From an uncultured Enterobacterales bacterium (GTDB lineage Bacteria > Pseudomonadota > Gammaproteobacteria > Enterobacterales > Enterobacteriaceae): DNA of 55,747 nt. The stretch lies in NCBI GenBank assembly GCA_946478305.1, contig CAMLBO010000018.1, positions 1-55,747 of the forward strand. The letters are read 5' to 3'. Positions 1 through 10,021 of this stretch are shown here, in pieces. Numbering within the stretch: position 1 is the stretch's first letter; each line of letters starts with the position of its first letter. A program made the position numbers and the translations under genes. The notes beneath the pieces were generated by a model. The model saw only the letters and a program-made list of their open reading frames with translations, ran no database searches and was not told the origin of the DNA.

Positions 1-55
1 CGAACCCTCGTATGCAGCTTGGGAAGCTGCCGTTCTACCATTGAACTACACCCGC
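1..55 (-). tRNA. glyU: tRNA-Gly (anticodon CCC), 3' end cut by the window edge
   Basis: Read on the minus strand, the sequence from 55 downwards begins GCGGGTGTAGTTCAATGGTA, a glycine tRNA acceptor/D-arm. It continues into a GCAGC/GCTGC anticodon stem around the loop TTCCCAA, giving anticodon CCC, and then the T-arm start. It matches the E. coli glyU tRNA closely. About 20 bases of the 3' end lie outside the window. Confidence 0.93.
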
Positions 56-71
56 TTTGGTGTGCGAGGGC

Positions 72-99
72 ATTATAACTGGTTATGCCCGCTGAGCAA
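72..99 (-). promoter_or_regulatory. tRNA-Gly promoter
   Basis: On the minus strand a perfect TATAAT (-10, 72-77) lies 16 bases from TTGCTC (-35, 94-99). A GC-rich discriminator follows (GCCCTCGC), the usual form of stringently controlled stable-RNA promoters. The assignment rests on sequence only. Confidence 0.6.
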
Positions 100-159
100 G
101 ACGTGTTTGTCGATATACGCTTGAGATTTAAGCAGTTAGATTCCCGCGTGATTTGACGC

Positions 160-184
160 AAAAAAAAGGGAGCCTGAGCTCCCT
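160..184 (-). terminator. Rho-independent terminator of lysS
   Basis: On the minus strand a 7-bp stem AGGGAGC/GCTCCCT with a 4-base loop is followed by a run of at least seven T. It lies about 25 bases past the lysS stop codon. Confidence 0.85.
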
Positions 185-206
185 GAGTATTGCAGAGGGA
201 AGTGAC

Positions 207-1751
207 TTATTTCTGCGGGCGCATCGCCGGGAACAAAATCACGTCACGAATGGTATGGCTGTTAGTGAACAGCATCACCATACGGTCAATACCAATGCCG
301 AGACCGGCCGTTGGTGGCAAACCGTGTTCCAGCGCAGTGACGTAGTCTTCATCGTAGAACATCGCTTCGTCATCACCCGCATCTTTGGCCGTCACCTGGT
401 CTGCAAAGCGCTGCGCCTGGTCTTCAGCATCGTTAAGCTCAGAGAAGCCGTTACCGATTTCACGGCCGCCGATGAAGAATTCGAAGCGGTCAGTGATTTC
501 CGGGTTTTCATCATTACGACGCGCCAGCGGTGACACTTCTGCCGGATATTCAGTGATGAAAGTCGGTTGAATCAGCTGTACTTCGGCAGTTTCTTCGAAG
601 ATCTCAGTGACGATGCGGCCAAGGCCCCAGCTCTTCTCGATTTTAATACCGATAGATTCTGCAATCGCCGTTGCTTTCACCAGATCATCGAGGTCAGCAA
701 CGTTGGTTTCAGGGCGGTATTTGCAAATCGCTTCGCGCATGGTCAACTTGGCGAATGGCTTGCCGAAATCGAAGGTGTGTTCACCGTATACGATTTCTGC
801 ATTGCCATTGTTCACCTGCTCTGCCAGCGTACGGAAGAGGTTTTCAGTCAGCACAATCAGGTCTTTATAATCCGCATAAGCCATATAGAGTTCCATCATG
901 GTGAACTCTGGGTTATGACGCGGAGAAACGCCTTCGTTACGGAAGTTACGGTTGATCTCGAATACGCGATCAAAGCCGCCCACCACTAAACGCTTAAGAT
1001 ACAGTTCCGGCGCGATACGCAGGTACATGTCGATATCCAGCGCATTGTGGTGTGTGATAAATGGACGTGCAGCAGCACCGCCAGGAATCACTTGCATCAT
1101 CGGCGTTTCAACTTCCATGAAGCCCTGTTCGACCATAAAGGTACGAATCGCGGCCATGATTTGCGAACGCACTTTGAAGGTTTTGCGTGACTCATCGTTG
1201 GCAATCAGGTCGAGATAACGCTGACGATAGCGAGTTTCCTGATCGGCCAGGCCGTGGAACTTATCTGGCAACGGACGCAGTGCTTTAGTCAGCAGACGCA
1301 GTTCAGAACAGTGGATCGACAGTTCGCCGGTCTTGGTTTTGAACAGCTTGCCGCGGGCGCCGAGAATATCACCCAGATCCCACTTTTTGAACTGCTCGTT
1401 GTAAACCCCTTCTGGCAGATCGTCACGGGAAACGTAGAGCTGAATACGACCGCCCATGTCCTGCAAAGTGACGAAAGAGGCTTTACCCATGATACGGCGG
1501 GTCATCATGCGGCCACCGACGGTGACTTCAATACCTAAATCTTCCAGCTCTTCGTTCTCTTTGCTGTCATATTTGGCATGAATTTCGTCAGACGTGGTGT
1601 CACGACGGAAATCATTCGGGAAAGCGATGCCGGTTTCGCGCAAGGCGGCCAGCTTCTCACGACGGGCTTTCAGCTCGTTGTTAAGATCCGGCACATGTTC
1701 TGCGCCCTGCACTTTTGGTTGCTGTTCAGCAGACGGTTGTTGCTCAGACAT
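207..1751 (-). CDS. lysS: Lysyl-tRNA synthetase, class II
   Basis: Charges tRNA-Lys with lysine in the cytoplasm, using ATP. The 514-residue protein has the N-terminal OB-fold anticodon-binding domain (about residues 60-170) and the class II catalytic core, with the motif 2 region [20 protein letters not shown] and the motif 3 region [13 protein letters not shown] near the C terminus. Length and sequence match E. coli LysS (about 505 aa). It lies 9 bases downstream of prfB, as in E. coli, and the two are probably cotranscribed. The ATG start opens the usual MSEQ N terminus. Confidence 0.97.
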   Translation of the reverse strand: MSEQQPSAEQQPKVQGAEHVPDLNNELKARREKLAALRETGIAFPNDFRRDTTSDEIHAKYDSKENEELEDLGIEVTVGGRMMTRRIMGKASFVTLQDMGGRIQLYVSRDDLPEGVYNEQFKKWDLGDILGARGKLFKTKTGELSIHCSELRLLTKALRPLPDKFHGLADQETRYRQRYLDLIANDESRKTFKVRSQIMAAIRTFMVEQGFMEVETPMMQVIPGGAAARPFITHHNALDIDMYLRIAPELYLKRLVVGGFDRVFEINRNFRNEGVSPRHNPEFTMMELYMAYADYKDLIVLTENLFRTLAEQVNNGNAEIVYGEHTFDFGKPFAKLTMREAICKYRPETNVADLDDLVKATAIAESIGIKIEKSWGLGRIVTEIFEETAEVQLIQPTFITEYPAEVSPLARRNDENPEITDRFEFFIGGREIGNGFSELNDAEDQAQRFADQVTAKDAGDDEAMFYDEDYVTALEHGLPPTAGLGIGIDRMVMLFTNSHTIRDVILFPAMRPQK

Positions 1752-1760
1752 TTTGGTTCC

Positions 1761-2859
1761 TTATAACCCGGCTTTCAAACTTGCTTCGATGAATTTATCC
1801 AGGTCGCCATCCAAAACGGCCTGCGTATTTCGCGTCTCAACACCAGTGCGCAGATCTTTGATACGTGCGTCATCGAGCACGTATGAACGGATCTGGCTGC
1901 CCCAGCCGATATCAGACTTGTTGTCTTCCAGCTGTTGCTTATCAGCATTTTTCTTTTGCATCTCATACTCATAAAGCTTGGCTTTCATCTGCTTCATGGC
2001 CTGATCTTTGTTTTTATGCTGTGAGCGGTCGTTCTGGCATTGGGTCACAATGTTGGTCGGAAGGTGGGTAATACGTACCGCAGATTCCGTTTTGTTGACG
2101 TGCTGACCACCTGCACCTGATGCGCGGTATACGTCGATACGCAGATCGGCAGGATTGATTTCGATAGCAATATCGTCGTCCACTTCCGGATACACAAACG
2201 CGGAGCTGAACGAAGTGTGGCGGCGGCCGCCGGAGTCAAATGGACTTTTACGCACCAGGCGGTGGACGCCGGTTTCCGTACGCAGCCAGCCGAAAGCGTA
2301 GTCGCCAATAATTTTAATGGTCGCGGATTTCAAGCCGGCGACTTCACCGTCAGACTCTTCAATCACTTCCGTTTTGAAGCCTTTGGCTTCGGCCCAGCGC
2401 AGGTACATACGCAGCAGCATGCTGGCCCAGTCCTGTGCTTCTGTCCCGCCGGAACCGGCCTGAATATCCAGATAACAGCTGGCGCTGTCATATTCCCCGG
2501 AGAACATACGGCGGAATTCGAGCTGTTCAAGTTTTTCGGTCAGAACATCGAGTTCTGCCACAGCTTCATTGAAAGTCTCTTCGTCTTCAGCTTCAACCGC
2601 CAGTTCCAGCAAGCCTGACACATCGTCACGGCCCTGAGTCAGCTGGTCGATGGTTTCAACGATGGCTTCCAGCGCGGAACGTTCTTTACCTAAGGCTTGC
2701 GCACGTTCAGGCTCGTTCCAGACATCCGGCTGTTCAAGCTCGGCGTTTACTTCTTCGAGGCGTTCTTTCTTGGCATCATAGTCAAAGATACCCCCTGAGG
2801 ACGTTAGTCCGCTCAGTCAGGTCTTGAATGCGGTTTTTTACCGGATTAATTTCAAACAT
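1761..2859 (-). CDS. prfB: Peptide chain release factor 2, expressed by programmed +1 frameshift
   Basis: Recognises UGA and UAA stop codons and triggers peptide release. The first 25 codons ([19 protein letters not shown]...) end at an in-frame TGA at 2784-2782. A +1 shift at CTT-TGA-C joins them to the long frame that ends at 1761, giving about 365 residues. The SPF anticodon-like tripeptide (RKSPFDSGG) and the catalytic GGQ ([12 protein letters not shown]) are both present. A plain ORF caller gives only an internal start at 2621, which loses about 80 residues. Gene order recJ-prfB-lysS is as in E. coli. Confidence 0.96.
2781..2796 (-). promoter_or_regulatory. prfB autoregulatory +1 frameshift site
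   Basis: On the minus strand a Shine-Dalgarno-like AGGGGG (2796-2791) sits just upstream of TAT CTT TGA C, the arrangement known from E. coli prfB. When RF2 is scarce the ribosome pauses at TGA and slips from CTT to TTT, so RF2 adjusts its own synthesis. Confidence 0.95.
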
Positions 2860-3001
2860 ATTTTTTCGCGTCTTACGTTGATTCGGAGTTGGCCCAATGC
2901 CATTCGAACCGCCAATTCTAACGGAATTAGCGGCGGGTTTATAGCAAGTTGCCGTTTTTTTAGCGCCGTTTATTCAACCATGCTGCTGGCGAAAACAGGG
3001 C

Positions 3002-4735
3002 TTATTTCGGCCATAAATGCTGAATGATTAACTGAACGCTGCGGTTGCCGCGGTATTCGTTTATATCCAGTCGGTACGCCAGTTCAACTTCACGCACACT
3101 ACTGTCCGGCCAGAAGGTCGGATCGATATTAAACGCGATCCCGTCGAGCAACGGTCCGCCGCCAATGGGTTCGATCATCAGCTTCAGATGGCGCTCTTTG
3201 AGCAGTTTTTGTTGCAGTATACGAAAACGGCCATCAAAGGTGGGCTCAGGGAAGGCCTGCCCCCAGGGGCCACCGTCGCGCAGCATTTCGGCGGTGTCGA
3301 TAGTCAGCTCCTGGCCGGCCAGTTCACCGTCAGACCAGATGACGCCTTCCAAATGCGAAGGGTCCAGCCATTCCCCCACCAACTCAGCAAAGCGGGCGCG
3401 GAATTCGTCAAATTTGGCCTCTTCCAGCGAGAGCCCGGCCGCCATGGCGTGTCCACCAAACTTCATCATCAGGCCAGGATTAAGCGTATCAATACGCTCC
3501 AGCGCATCGCGCATATGTAATCCGGCAATCGAACGGCCCGATCCTTTGAGAATGCCCTCTCCAGCAGGGGCAAAAGCGATCACCGGCCGGTTAAAACGCT
3601 CTTTCAGGCGCGAAGCCAAAATCCCAACCACGCCCTGATGCCACTCAGGATGGTACATTGCCAGCCCATAGGGCAGTGCGTCGCTGCTGCTTTCCAACTT
3701 GTCACACAAAGCCAGTGCTTCGACCTGCATCCCCTGCTCGATTTCTCGGCGAGTTTGGTTCAGTGCATCCAAATCGCTGGCCAGCGCGCGGGCCTGCGCG
3801 ATGTCATCACTGAGCAGTAAGGCGACGCCGATAGACATATCGTCCAGCCGACCGGCAGCATTCAAACGCGGACCAAGCGCAAAGCCTAAATCACTGGCGC
3901 CCAGCGTCCGGGCTTCACGGTTAGCAACTTCCAGCAACGCACGGATACCCGGGCGGCATTTCCCCGCACGAATGCGGTTCAATCCCTGATAGACCAGAAT
4001 TCGGTTATTGGCGTCCAGCGGCACGACGTCGGCTACGGTGCCGAGCGCTACTAAATCCAGCCATTCGGCCAGATTGGGAATAGGCAGGCCTTTCTCTTCG
4101 AACCAACCGCATTTATGCAGCGCAGCACGCAGCGCCAGCATCAGATAGAACGCCACGCCCACGCCTGCCAGAGACTTGGAGGGAAACTCGCAACCGTGCA
4201 GGTTCGGGTTGATGATGGCTTCGGCTGCGGGAAGCGTCTCCCCCGGCAGATGGTGGTCAGTGACCAACACCTGGATGCCTTTCTGATGAGCCAGATCGAC
4301 ACCGGCATGCGAGGAAATCCCGTTATCCACGGTCAAGATCAGCTCAGCACCCCGGGCAGCTGCCTGTTCGACTACCTCTGGGCTGAGGCCATAACCGTCG
4401 TCAAAACGGTTCGGCACCAGATAATTAATTTCGCTGCATCCCATGCTGCGCAGGGAGAGGACGGTCAGCGCGGTACTGGTCGCGCCGTCAGCATCGAAGT
4501 CACCGACTACCATAATCCGCAGACGGTCCCGCAGCGCTTTTTGCAAGAGTTCGACCGCAGTATGAATGCCATCAAGCTGCTCATAACCCAGCAGCCCACG
4601 CACGCTGCGTTCCAGCTCTTGCGGGCCCTGAACACCGCGAGCCGCATAAAGCCGACGCAGTAAAGGTGAGAGTTCGGCCGGAAGAGAAGCGCCGTCAGCC
4701 GCTTTACGGCGGCGAAGTTGGGTCTGCAAAGTCAC
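3002..4735 (-). CDS. recJ: Single-stranded-DNA-specific 5'-3' exonuclease RecJ
   Basis: Degrades single-stranded DNA 5' to 3' in RecF-pathway recombination and mismatch repair. The 577-residue protein has the DHH-family motif I VVGDFDADGATST (about residues 76-88), the DHH motif VTDHHLPG (about residue 160) and the DHHA1 glycine motif KFGGHAMAAGLSL. Length matches E. coli RecJ (577). The start codon is GTG (4735), chosen because the N terminus VTLQTQLRRRK aligns with MKQQIQLRRRE of E. coli. It begins 6 bases after the dsbC stop codon. Confidence 0.96.
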   Translation of the reverse strand: MTLQTQLRRRKAADGASLPAELSPLLRRLYAARGVQGPQELERSVRGLLGYEQLDGIHTAVELLQKALRDRLRIMVVGDFDADGATSTALTVLSLRSMGCSEINYLVPNRFDDGYGLSPEVVEQAAARGAELILTVDNGISSHAGVDLAHQKGIQVLVTDHHLPGETLPAAEAIINPNLHGCEFPSKSLAGVGVAFYLMLALRAALHKCGWFEEKGLPIPNLAEWLDLVALGTVADVVPLDANNRILVYQGLNRIRAGKCRPGIRALLEVANREARTLGASDLGFALGPRLNAAGRLDDMSIGVALLLSDDIAQARALASDLDALNQTRREIEQGMQVEALALCDKLESSSDALPYGLAMYHPEWHQGVVGILASRLKERFNRPVIAFAPAGEGILKGSGRSIAGLHMRDALERIDTLNPGLMMKFGGHAMAAGLSLEEAKFDEFRARFAELVGEWLDPSHLEGVIWSDGELAGQELTIDTAEMLRDGGPWGQAFPEPTFDGRFRILQQKLLKERHLKLMIEPIGGGPLLDGIAFNIDPTFWPDSSVREVELAYRLDINEYRGNRSVQLIIQHLWPK

Positions 4736-4741
4736 GTAAAA

Positions 4742-5461
4742 TCAACCACTGGTTTTGTTGGAGATATCCTGAGCATCAAGCATCGCGGCCATCTCTTTCG
4801 GCGGCTGATAGCCTGGGATCATGGTGCCATTTTCCAGCACGATCGCTGGCGTACCGGTCACGCCAAACTGCACGCCCAGTTCAAAATGCTTGGCAATATC
4901 GGTTTTGCAACTGGCAGGGGAGATGTCGTCGCCACGCATGGCCGCATCAAACGACTGCTTGCGGTTACCGGTACACCAGATGGACTGCATATCTTTTTCG
5001 GTTTTAGAATTCAGCCCCTGCCGAGGGAACGCCAGATAACGCACGGTAATACCGAGATCGTTATAGTCCTGCATCTGCTGGTGCAGCTTGTGGCAGTAGC
5101 CGCAGGTGATATCGGTAAACACGGTGATCACATGTTTTTCATTTTTAGCTTTGTAGATGATCATTTCGCTTTTCAGCGCATCAAGCTTAGTGATCAACAT
5201 TTTGTTGGTGACGTTTACCGGCTGCGTGCCACTGACGTCATACATCGGGCCCTGCAATACATGCTTGCCATCTTCGGTGATATAAATGACACCGCTCTCC
5301 GTCGTCACAGCTTTCAGGCCAGCGACCGGAGAAGGCTGGACCTCAGCATTCTTCATGCCGAGTTTATTCAGGGTTCCCTGGAGCGCCGTATCGTCAGCCT
5401 GAACCGTGGAAGTCACACACGCGGCCAGTAACGTTATCAGCATTAAACCTTTTTTCATCAT
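4742..5461 (-). CDS. dsbC: Periplasmic thiol:disulfide isomerase DsbC
   Basis: Rearranges wrong disulfides in periplasmic proteins and is kept reduced by DsbD. The 239-residue precursor has a signal peptide (MMKKGLMLITLLAACVTSTVQA), an N-terminal dimerisation domain and a thioredoxin-fold catalytic domain with the CGYC active site at residues 120-123. A second cysteine pair (WCTGN...SPASC) matches the structural disulfide of the family. It lies in the conserved xerD-dsbC-recJ cluster. Confidence 0.96.
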   Translation of the reverse strand: MMKKGLMLITLLAACVTSTVQADDTALQGTLNKLGMKNAEVQPSPVAGLKAVTTESGVIYITEDGKHVLQGPMYDVSGTQPVNVTNKMLITKLDALKSEMIIYKAKNEKHVITVFTDITCGYCHKLHQQMQDYNDLGITVRYLAFPRQGLNSKTEKDMQSIWCTGNRKQSFDAAMRGDDISPASCKTDIAKHFELGVQFGVTGTPAIVLENGTMIPGYQPPKEMAAMLDAQDISNKTSG

Positions 5462-5483
5462 TACGTCCTTTATCTCTCCGCGT

Positions 5484-6389
5484 TCATGCGCGGGGATGAT
5501 GTTGTTGATGCAGCACTTTGAGTCTTTCAGTCGCTACATGGGTATAAATTTGAGTGGTCGACAGGTCACTGTGACCTAATAACATTTGTACGACACGCAG
5601 GTCGGCCCCGTGGTTCAGTAAGTGGGTGGCGAAAGCGTGACGCAAGACGTGCGGGGAGAGCCGCTCCGCGTCAATATTGGCAAGGATCGCATAGTGTTTG
5701 ATACGATGCCAGAAAGTCTGCCGGGTCATTTTCTGCGCCCGGCTGCTCGGAAACACGATATCCAGTGACACGCCATTAAGCAGCCACGGGCGTCCATGCT
5801 CAAAATAGTACTCGATCCAATACACGGCCTCTTCACCGAGCGGTACCAGACGTTCTTTATCGCCTTTACCGATAACCCGCACTACGCCCTGACGCAAACT
5901 AAGATCGCTCAGCGTGAGTCCGACCAGTTCAGAGACACGTAATCCGGTGGCATACAACAATTCGAGCATAGCTTTGTCACGCAGCTCCAGGGGAATATCA
6001 ATGCTTGGCGATGCCAGAAGCGCATCGACTTGCGCCTCACTGAGATCCTTTGGTAATCGCTGCGGCAGTTTCGGCGAAGATAACAGTGCAGTAGGATCAT
6101 CATGGCGCAAAGACTCCCGATTCATATACTGAAAAAGGCGGCGCATGGCGCTCAGCAGGCGGGCGGAACTGGTGGCCTTGTAGCCGCCTTCCACTCTTTC
6201 TGCGAGAAAGGATTGCAGACCATCGGCCTGCACATGCATCAGGTCTGTTTCATGATGATGTAACCAACCCAATAGCGATTTTAAATCCAGGCGGTAGGAT
6301 GCCAGCGTGTTTTCGGCGAGGTTTCGCTCGATCCATAGCGTATCCAGAAATTGCTCACACAGAGCCTGGTCATCATTGGCGTCGATCAC
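5484..6389 (-). CDS. xerD: Site-specific tyrosine recombinase XerD
   Basis: With XerC it resolves chromosome dimers at dif, in concert with FtsK. The 301-residue protein has the SAM-like N-terminal core-binding domain and the catalytic domain with the full set of residues: R151 (ATGLRVSEL), K175, H247 and R250 ([10 protein letters not shown]), H273 and the nucleophile Y282 (TTQIYTHV). It is followed by dsbC with a 22-base gap and is the first gene of the xerD-dsbC-recJ-prfB-lysS cluster. It is chromosomal housekeeping, not a sign of a mobile element. Confidence 0.96.
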   Translation of the reverse strand: MIDANDDQALCEQFLDTLWIERNLAENTLASYRLDLKSLLGWLHHHETDLMHVQADGLQSFLAERVEGGYKATSSARLLSAMRRLFQYMNRESLRHDDPTALLSSPKLPQRLPKDLSEAQVDALLASPSIDIPLELRDKAMLELLYATGLRVSELVGLTLSDLSLRQGVVRVIGKGDKERLVPLGEEAVYWIEYYFEHGRPWLLNGVSLDIVFPSSRAQKMTRQTFWHRIKHYAILANIDAERLSPHVLRHAFATHLLNHGADLRVVQMLLGHSDLSTTQIYTHVATERLKVLHQQHHPRA

Positions 6390-6474
6390 GTTGCCTCCTT
6401 ATTTCATTCAATCGCTGTTTCATTCGGTATACACTGCCCCCCATTCACATACTGATGACGTTACGGCAACAAGC

Positions 6475-6996
6475 ATGAAAATTGGTCTCTTTTATGGCTC
6501 AAGCACCTGCTATACCGAGATGGCAGCGGAAAAAATCCGCGAGATACTCGGTGAAGAACTGGTCGATTTGCACAATTTAAAAGATGTCGACCCGGTCAAA
6601 ATGGAAGAGTACGACATTTTGATCCTCGGCATCCCAACCTGGGATTTCGGCGAAATCCAGGAAGACTGGGAAGCGGTGTGGGACAAACTTCCGACTCTGA
6701 ATCTGCGCGGAAAAATCATCGCTATGTATGGCATGGGCGATCAGCTGGGTTACGGCGAGTGGTTCCTCGATGCGCTTGGCATGCTGTATGACCTGTTACT
6801 GCCGCTTGGCGTTCAGTTTATCGGTTTCTGGCCCATTGAGGGCTTCGAATTTACCAGCCCTAAACCGCTGAGCCCGGACGGCAAACACTTTGTCGGCCTG
6901 GCACTGGATGAGGTTAACCAGTTTGATCTCAGCGAAGAACGTCTGCAGGAGTGGTGCGATCAAATACTGCTGGAGATGGACGCGCTGCTGGGCTAA
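6475..6996 (+). CDS. fldB: Flavodoxin 2
   Basis: FMN-binding electron carrier. The 173-residue protein begins [20 protein letters not shown], where the phosphate-binding loop GSSTCYTE matches FldB. The FMN-contacting loops [12 protein letters not shown] and [12 protein letters not shown] follow. Length equals E. coli FldB. The start at 6475 is preferred over the upstream ATG at 6307, because the upstream stretch overlaps xerD antisense and lacks homology. It is divergent from xerD and converges on ygfX. Confidence 0.95.
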   Translation: MKIGLFYGSSTCYTEMAAEKIREILGEELVDLHNLKDVDPVKMEEYDILILGIPTWDFGEIQEDWEAVWDKLPTLNLRGKIIAMYGMGDQLGYGEWFLDALGMLYDLLLPLGVQFIGFWPIEGFEFTSPKPLSPDGKHFVGLALDEVNQFDLSEERLQEWCDQILLEMDALLG

Positions 6997-7002
6997 ACAC
7001 TC

Positions 7003-7449
7003 TCAACGCGTCTCTTTTTCCGGTTGAGTATTAAGCAATAATTGGCGTAAACGCCGCCACTCACTCTGGCTCATACTGTCAGATGCCAGCCACAGTTTTT
7101 GCCGCGAGCTGCGCATCGCCTGGCGCAGTCCGCCTTTACGCTTTTCGCGCTGCAATGACAGTAAAACACCGCTGTTAATCATCCAGACTGGCTTTTTGAT
7201 CACCCACTCCTGCTGCTGCCAGATAAGCCGGTTACTGTCGAGCAGGCTTATCTCACCATGGCGTGAGGTGATCCGCCGCTGGCTGCGGATGCATTCAAAT
7301 ATCACCACCAGCAGCAGTGACATCCATACCGGCCAATAACCGGCGGGCCATGGCGCGAGCAGTATGACCAGCATAATCCCGCCGTGAATCCCCAGCGAAA
7401 TAAGCTGACTGCGCCATGAAACCCGTAAATCACATTGCCACAGGGCCAC
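7003..7449 (-). CDS. ygfX: YgfX/CptA inner-membrane protein
   Basis: Small membrane protein of the YgfX (CptA) family. It was reported in E. coli as a toxin-like inhibitor of MreB/FtsZ, while other work places it with SdhE. The 148-residue sequence has two adjacent hydrophobic segments (about residues 18-50) and a cytoplasmic C-terminal part with the conserved [16 protein letters not shown]. The start codon is GTG (7449) and it overlaps the sdhE 3' end by 20 bases, so the two are translationally linked. A stretch around [16 protein letters not shown] is slightly longer than in E. coli (135 aa). Confidence 0.9.
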   Translation of the reverse strand: MALWQCDLRVSWRSQLISLGIHGGIMLVILLAPWPAGYWPVWMSLLLVVIFECIRSQRRITSRHGEISLLDSNRLIWQQQEWVIKKPVWMINSGVLLSLQREKRKGGLRQAMRSSRQKLWLASDSMSQSEWRRLRQLLLNTQPEKETR

Positions 7450-7714
7450 GGTCTTTATTTCGCGTTTGGATGAGAGCCACCATACGTTGTAATTCGGCGT
7501 CCTGAGGCTCGCCGTGGTTCATCAGCCAGTTGAATAAATCGGGATCATCGCAGGTCAGCAGACGGGCGAAGAGTGCCTTGTCAGTGTCATCAAGACTGTC
7601 ATATTCATATTCGAAGAACGGCATGATGGAGATATCCAGCTCACGCATACCGCGACGGCATGCCCAGTGAATGCGGGATTTATTATGAATGTCCAGTTGG
7701 GTTTTGCTTTCCAT
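7430..7714 (-). CDS. sdhE: FAD assembly factor SdhE
   Basis: Promotes covalent attachment of FAD to SdhA and FrdA. The 94-residue protein has the family's RGxxE motif ([16 protein letters not shown]) and the C-terminal [19 protein letters not shown]. It is 6 residues longer at the N terminus than E. coli SdhE (88 aa); the ATG at 7714 has a GAG at a normal distance and is kept. It overlaps ygfX by 20 bases and is divergent from ygfZ, as in E. coli. Confidence 0.94.
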   Translation of the reverse strand: MESKTQLDIHNKSRIHWACRRGMRELDISIMPFFEYEYDSLDDTDKALFARLLTCDDPDLFNWLMNHGEPQDAELQRMVALIQTRNKDRGPVAM

Positions 7715-7976
7715 AAACTGACTCTTTTTTTAGGTACATTGATAATGTTTTATATCGGTCGGTGAGGATTCTAGCAGCCCACGCGCCCTGCGCGTAACTT
7801 TTACATGCCCTGACATTCACATCTCCATCAAGCCTCGCAAAAAGGCGTGGCATTTTCATGTAACGAAGAGGTTCGCTGCGAGGCATCCCGTAAATGGCAT
7901 AAATTGAGTTTGCAAAGCGGGCGGGCTCTTTTACCATGAGGTTAACTGTTCATGTCTCTCAGCCCAGGATCGCATC

Positions 7977-8969
7977 ATGGCGTACAAGTTTCCGTTTCCA
8001 CCGCAAAAACCTTCAGCCTCTTCCCATCTGCCGCTGACGTTAATTTCACTCGAAGACTGGGCGATGGTCACCATGACCGGTGCCGACACAATGAAATACT
8101 TGCAGGGTCAGGTGACCGCCGATGTCGATGCGCTCGCGCCGGACCAGCACATTCTTTGCGCCCACTGTGATGCCAAAGGCAAAATGTGGAGCAACATGCG
8201 TCTGTTCAAGCGCGGCGACGGTATGGCGTTTATTGAACGCCGTAACCTGCGCACCCAGCAGATGACCGAAATGAAAAAGTACGCGGTGTTCTCAAAAGTG
8301 ACCTTCACCGAAGATGACGACGTGGTGTTGCTGGGCGTGGCTGGTTTTCAGGCCAGCGCTGCGTTGAAAGATCTGTTCTCCACGCTGCCAACGGCAGATC
8401 AGCCGGTCGTGCAGCAAGACGAGAGCACGCTGCTGTACCTGCCGCTGCCCGCCGAGCGTTACCTGATTATCACCAGCCCCGAGAAAGCGCGGCAGATGGT
8501 GGAAGAGTTAGGTGAACAGGCGCAGGTCAATGACAGCCAACAGTGGCTGGCACTGGAGATTGAGGCTGGCTATCCAGTGATTGACACCACTACCAGCGTG
8601 CAGTTTATTCCACAGGCTACCAATATTCAGGCACTGGACGGTATCAGTTTTACCAAAGGTTGCTACGCCGGTCAGGAGATGGTTGCCCGAGCCAAATACC
8701 GGGGTGCCAATAAGCGCGCGCTCTACTGGCTGGCCGGTAAAGGCAGCAAAGTCCCTGCCGCGGGCGATGACCTGGAGTTACAGCTAGGTGAGAATTGGCG
8801 CCGCACGGGTACCGTTCTGGCCGCCATTCAGCTTAATGATGGCAGTCTATGGGTACAGGCCGTCCTGAATAATGATCTTGAAGCCGATGCTAAACTGCGT
8901 GTACGTGATGACGCCACCAGCCAATTGACTCTCCAGCCGTTGCCGTACTCGCTGGTTGAAGAGAAGTAA
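7977..8969 (+). CDS. ygfZ: tRNA-modifying / Fe-S cluster repair protein YgfZ
   Basis: Folate-binding GcvT-like protein needed for some iron-sulfur enzymes such as MiaB. The 330-residue sequence carries the diagnostic motif [17 protein letters not shown] with the conserved cysteine, and [12 protein letters not shown] in the N-terminal half. Length matches E. coli YgfZ (326). The start ATG at 7977 has AGGA 7 bases upstream. It is divergent from sdhE across about 260 bases. Confidence 0.95.
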   Translation: MAYKFPFPPQKPSASSHLPLTLISLEDWAMVTMTGADTMKYLQGQVTADVDALAPDQHILCAHCDAKGKMWSNMRLFKRGDGMAFIERRNLRTQQMTEMKKYAVFSKVTFTEDDDVVLLGVAGFQASAALKDLFSTLPTADQPVVQQDESTLLYLPLPAERYLIITSPEKARQMVEELGEQAQVNDSQQWLALEIEAGYPVIDTTTSVQFIPQATNIQALDGISFTKGCYAGQEMVARAKYRGANKRALYWLAGKGSKVPAAGDDLELQLGENWRRTGTVLAAIQLNDGSLWVQAVLNNDLEADAKLRVRDDATSQLTLQPLPYSLVEEK

Positions 8970-8980
8970 TAGTTAATAAT

Positions 8981-9014
8981 AAAAAAAGGATCCAACATGA
9001 CACCTCGGATCCTT
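8981..9014 (-). terminator. Rho-independent terminator of yqfA
   Basis: On the minus strand an 8-bp stem AAGGATCC/GGATCCTT (9014-9007 with 8993-8986) runs into seven T. It lies 30 bases past the yqfA stop and between the two convergent genes. The plus-strand side lacks a T-run. Confidence 0.75.
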
Positions 9015-9043
9015 CAGTTCTCGGATTTATCACTGAGTCAGAG

Positions 9044-9688
9044 TCAGATATAGAAATAGACCGCAAAAAAGTGGCACGCGCATCCGCCCAACACGAATCC
9101 GTGCCAGATGGCATGGCCGAAGGGGATGCGCTTTGAGGCGTAGAAGATCACCCCCAGCGTATATAACAATCCTCCAACCGCCAGCAGCGCAACACCGCCC
9201 GCAGACAGTCGCACCGCCAGTTGGTAAATCACAATCAGCGACAGCCAGCCCATGGTCAGATAGGTGATGAGTGACAACACCTCGAAACGGTGCGCAAAAG
9301 CCATTTTGAAAATCACGCCAAATAGCGCCAGCCCCCAGATCACTGCCATCAGCCCTTTCGCCAGCGGCGAGTTCAGCCCGACCAGCAAGAATGGCGTATA
9401 GGTGCCTGCTATCAATATATAAATCGCGCAGTGATCGAGTTTTTTCAGCCAGTATTTGGCTTTCTCATGCGGAATAGCGTGATATAGCGTGGAAGCAAGA
9501 AACAGCAATATCATGCTGCCGCCGTACAGGCTGTAACTGGTTATCGCGATCAGATTGGCGTTTTCGGCCGTAGCCTGAACCAGCAACAGCACTAATCCTA
9601 CGATACCCAACACCAACCCAACGCCGTGGCTCAGGCTGTTGGCTATCTCTTCAGGCCAGGGATAATCCTGGGGCACTCTTTTACTCAT
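9044..9688 (-). CDS. yqfA: Hemolysin III / PAQR-family membrane protein
   Basis: Seven-helix inner-membrane protein of the HlyIII/PAQR family (YqfA, also called TrhA, linked in E. coli to membrane energetics). The 214-residue sequence is almost wholly hydrophobic helices. It carries the family metal-site residues: an early S-x3-H (SNSLSHG...), [27 protein letters not shown], and the terminal [20 protein letters not shown]. In E. coli the same ygfZ-yqfA order is found. Confidence 0.93.
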   Translation of the reverse strand: MSKRVPQDYPWPEEIANSLSHGVGLVLGIVGLVLLLVQATAENANLIAITSYSLYGGSMILLFLASTLYHAIPHEKAKYWLKKLDHCAIYILIAGTYTPFLLVGLNSPLAKGLMAVIWGLALFGVIFKMAFAHRFEVLSLITYLTMGWLSLIVIYQLAVRLSAGGVALLAVGGLLYTLGVIFYASKRIPFGHAIWHGFVLGGCACHFFAVYFYI

Positions 9689-10021
9689 AAAATGACAATT
9701 CCTGAGGTAATGATGGAAAAAGACGCGTGATTAAAACGGTCAGAAATTTACCTGCCAAGCAGAGTAACTGAGAATAGTTCCAGTGTACAAGTGTACGCCA
9801 AAAATTAGCATTAAGTGATGTAACAAGCTCTTAGCACGGTAATGATTCCTTCTCTTCAGCTGCACTAAACCCTTTAATTGTTAACTTTATTGATAATTTC
9901 ATGACGTAACTGATAAACCGTACCGACAAGAAGGCATGCAAAAACATGATTTTTGTACATCATCAGACTATCGTATAGCCACTTATCCGAAGATAACGTC
10001 AACAATGACTGAGGTTTGAAT
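9689..10021. other. Intergenic region between yqfA and the HD-domain gene
   Basis: 333 AT-rich bases between divergent genes, holding the promoters of both. A short direct repeat GTGTAC occurs twice at about 9783-9794. On the plus strand TTTGTA and TATAGC (about 9951-9978) could form a promoter for the HD gene. I see no RNA gene or coding sequence. It marks the left edge of the accessory block relative to E. coli. Confidence 0.4.

Noticed and set aside
1-55. tRNA-Gly as an island attachment site
   Set aside because: No integrase, no repeat of the tRNA 3' end and only core genes next to it in this window; the 3' end itself is outside.
5484-6389. Tyrosine recombinase as a sign of an integrative element
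   Set aside because: It is XerD in its conserved xerD-dsbC-recJ context, with no attachment-site repeats or cargo genes.
7683-7937. 84-codon minus-strand ORF upstream of sdhE
   Set aside because: It overlaps the sdhE start in another frame and fills the sdhE/ygfZ promoter region. No recognisable protein features.
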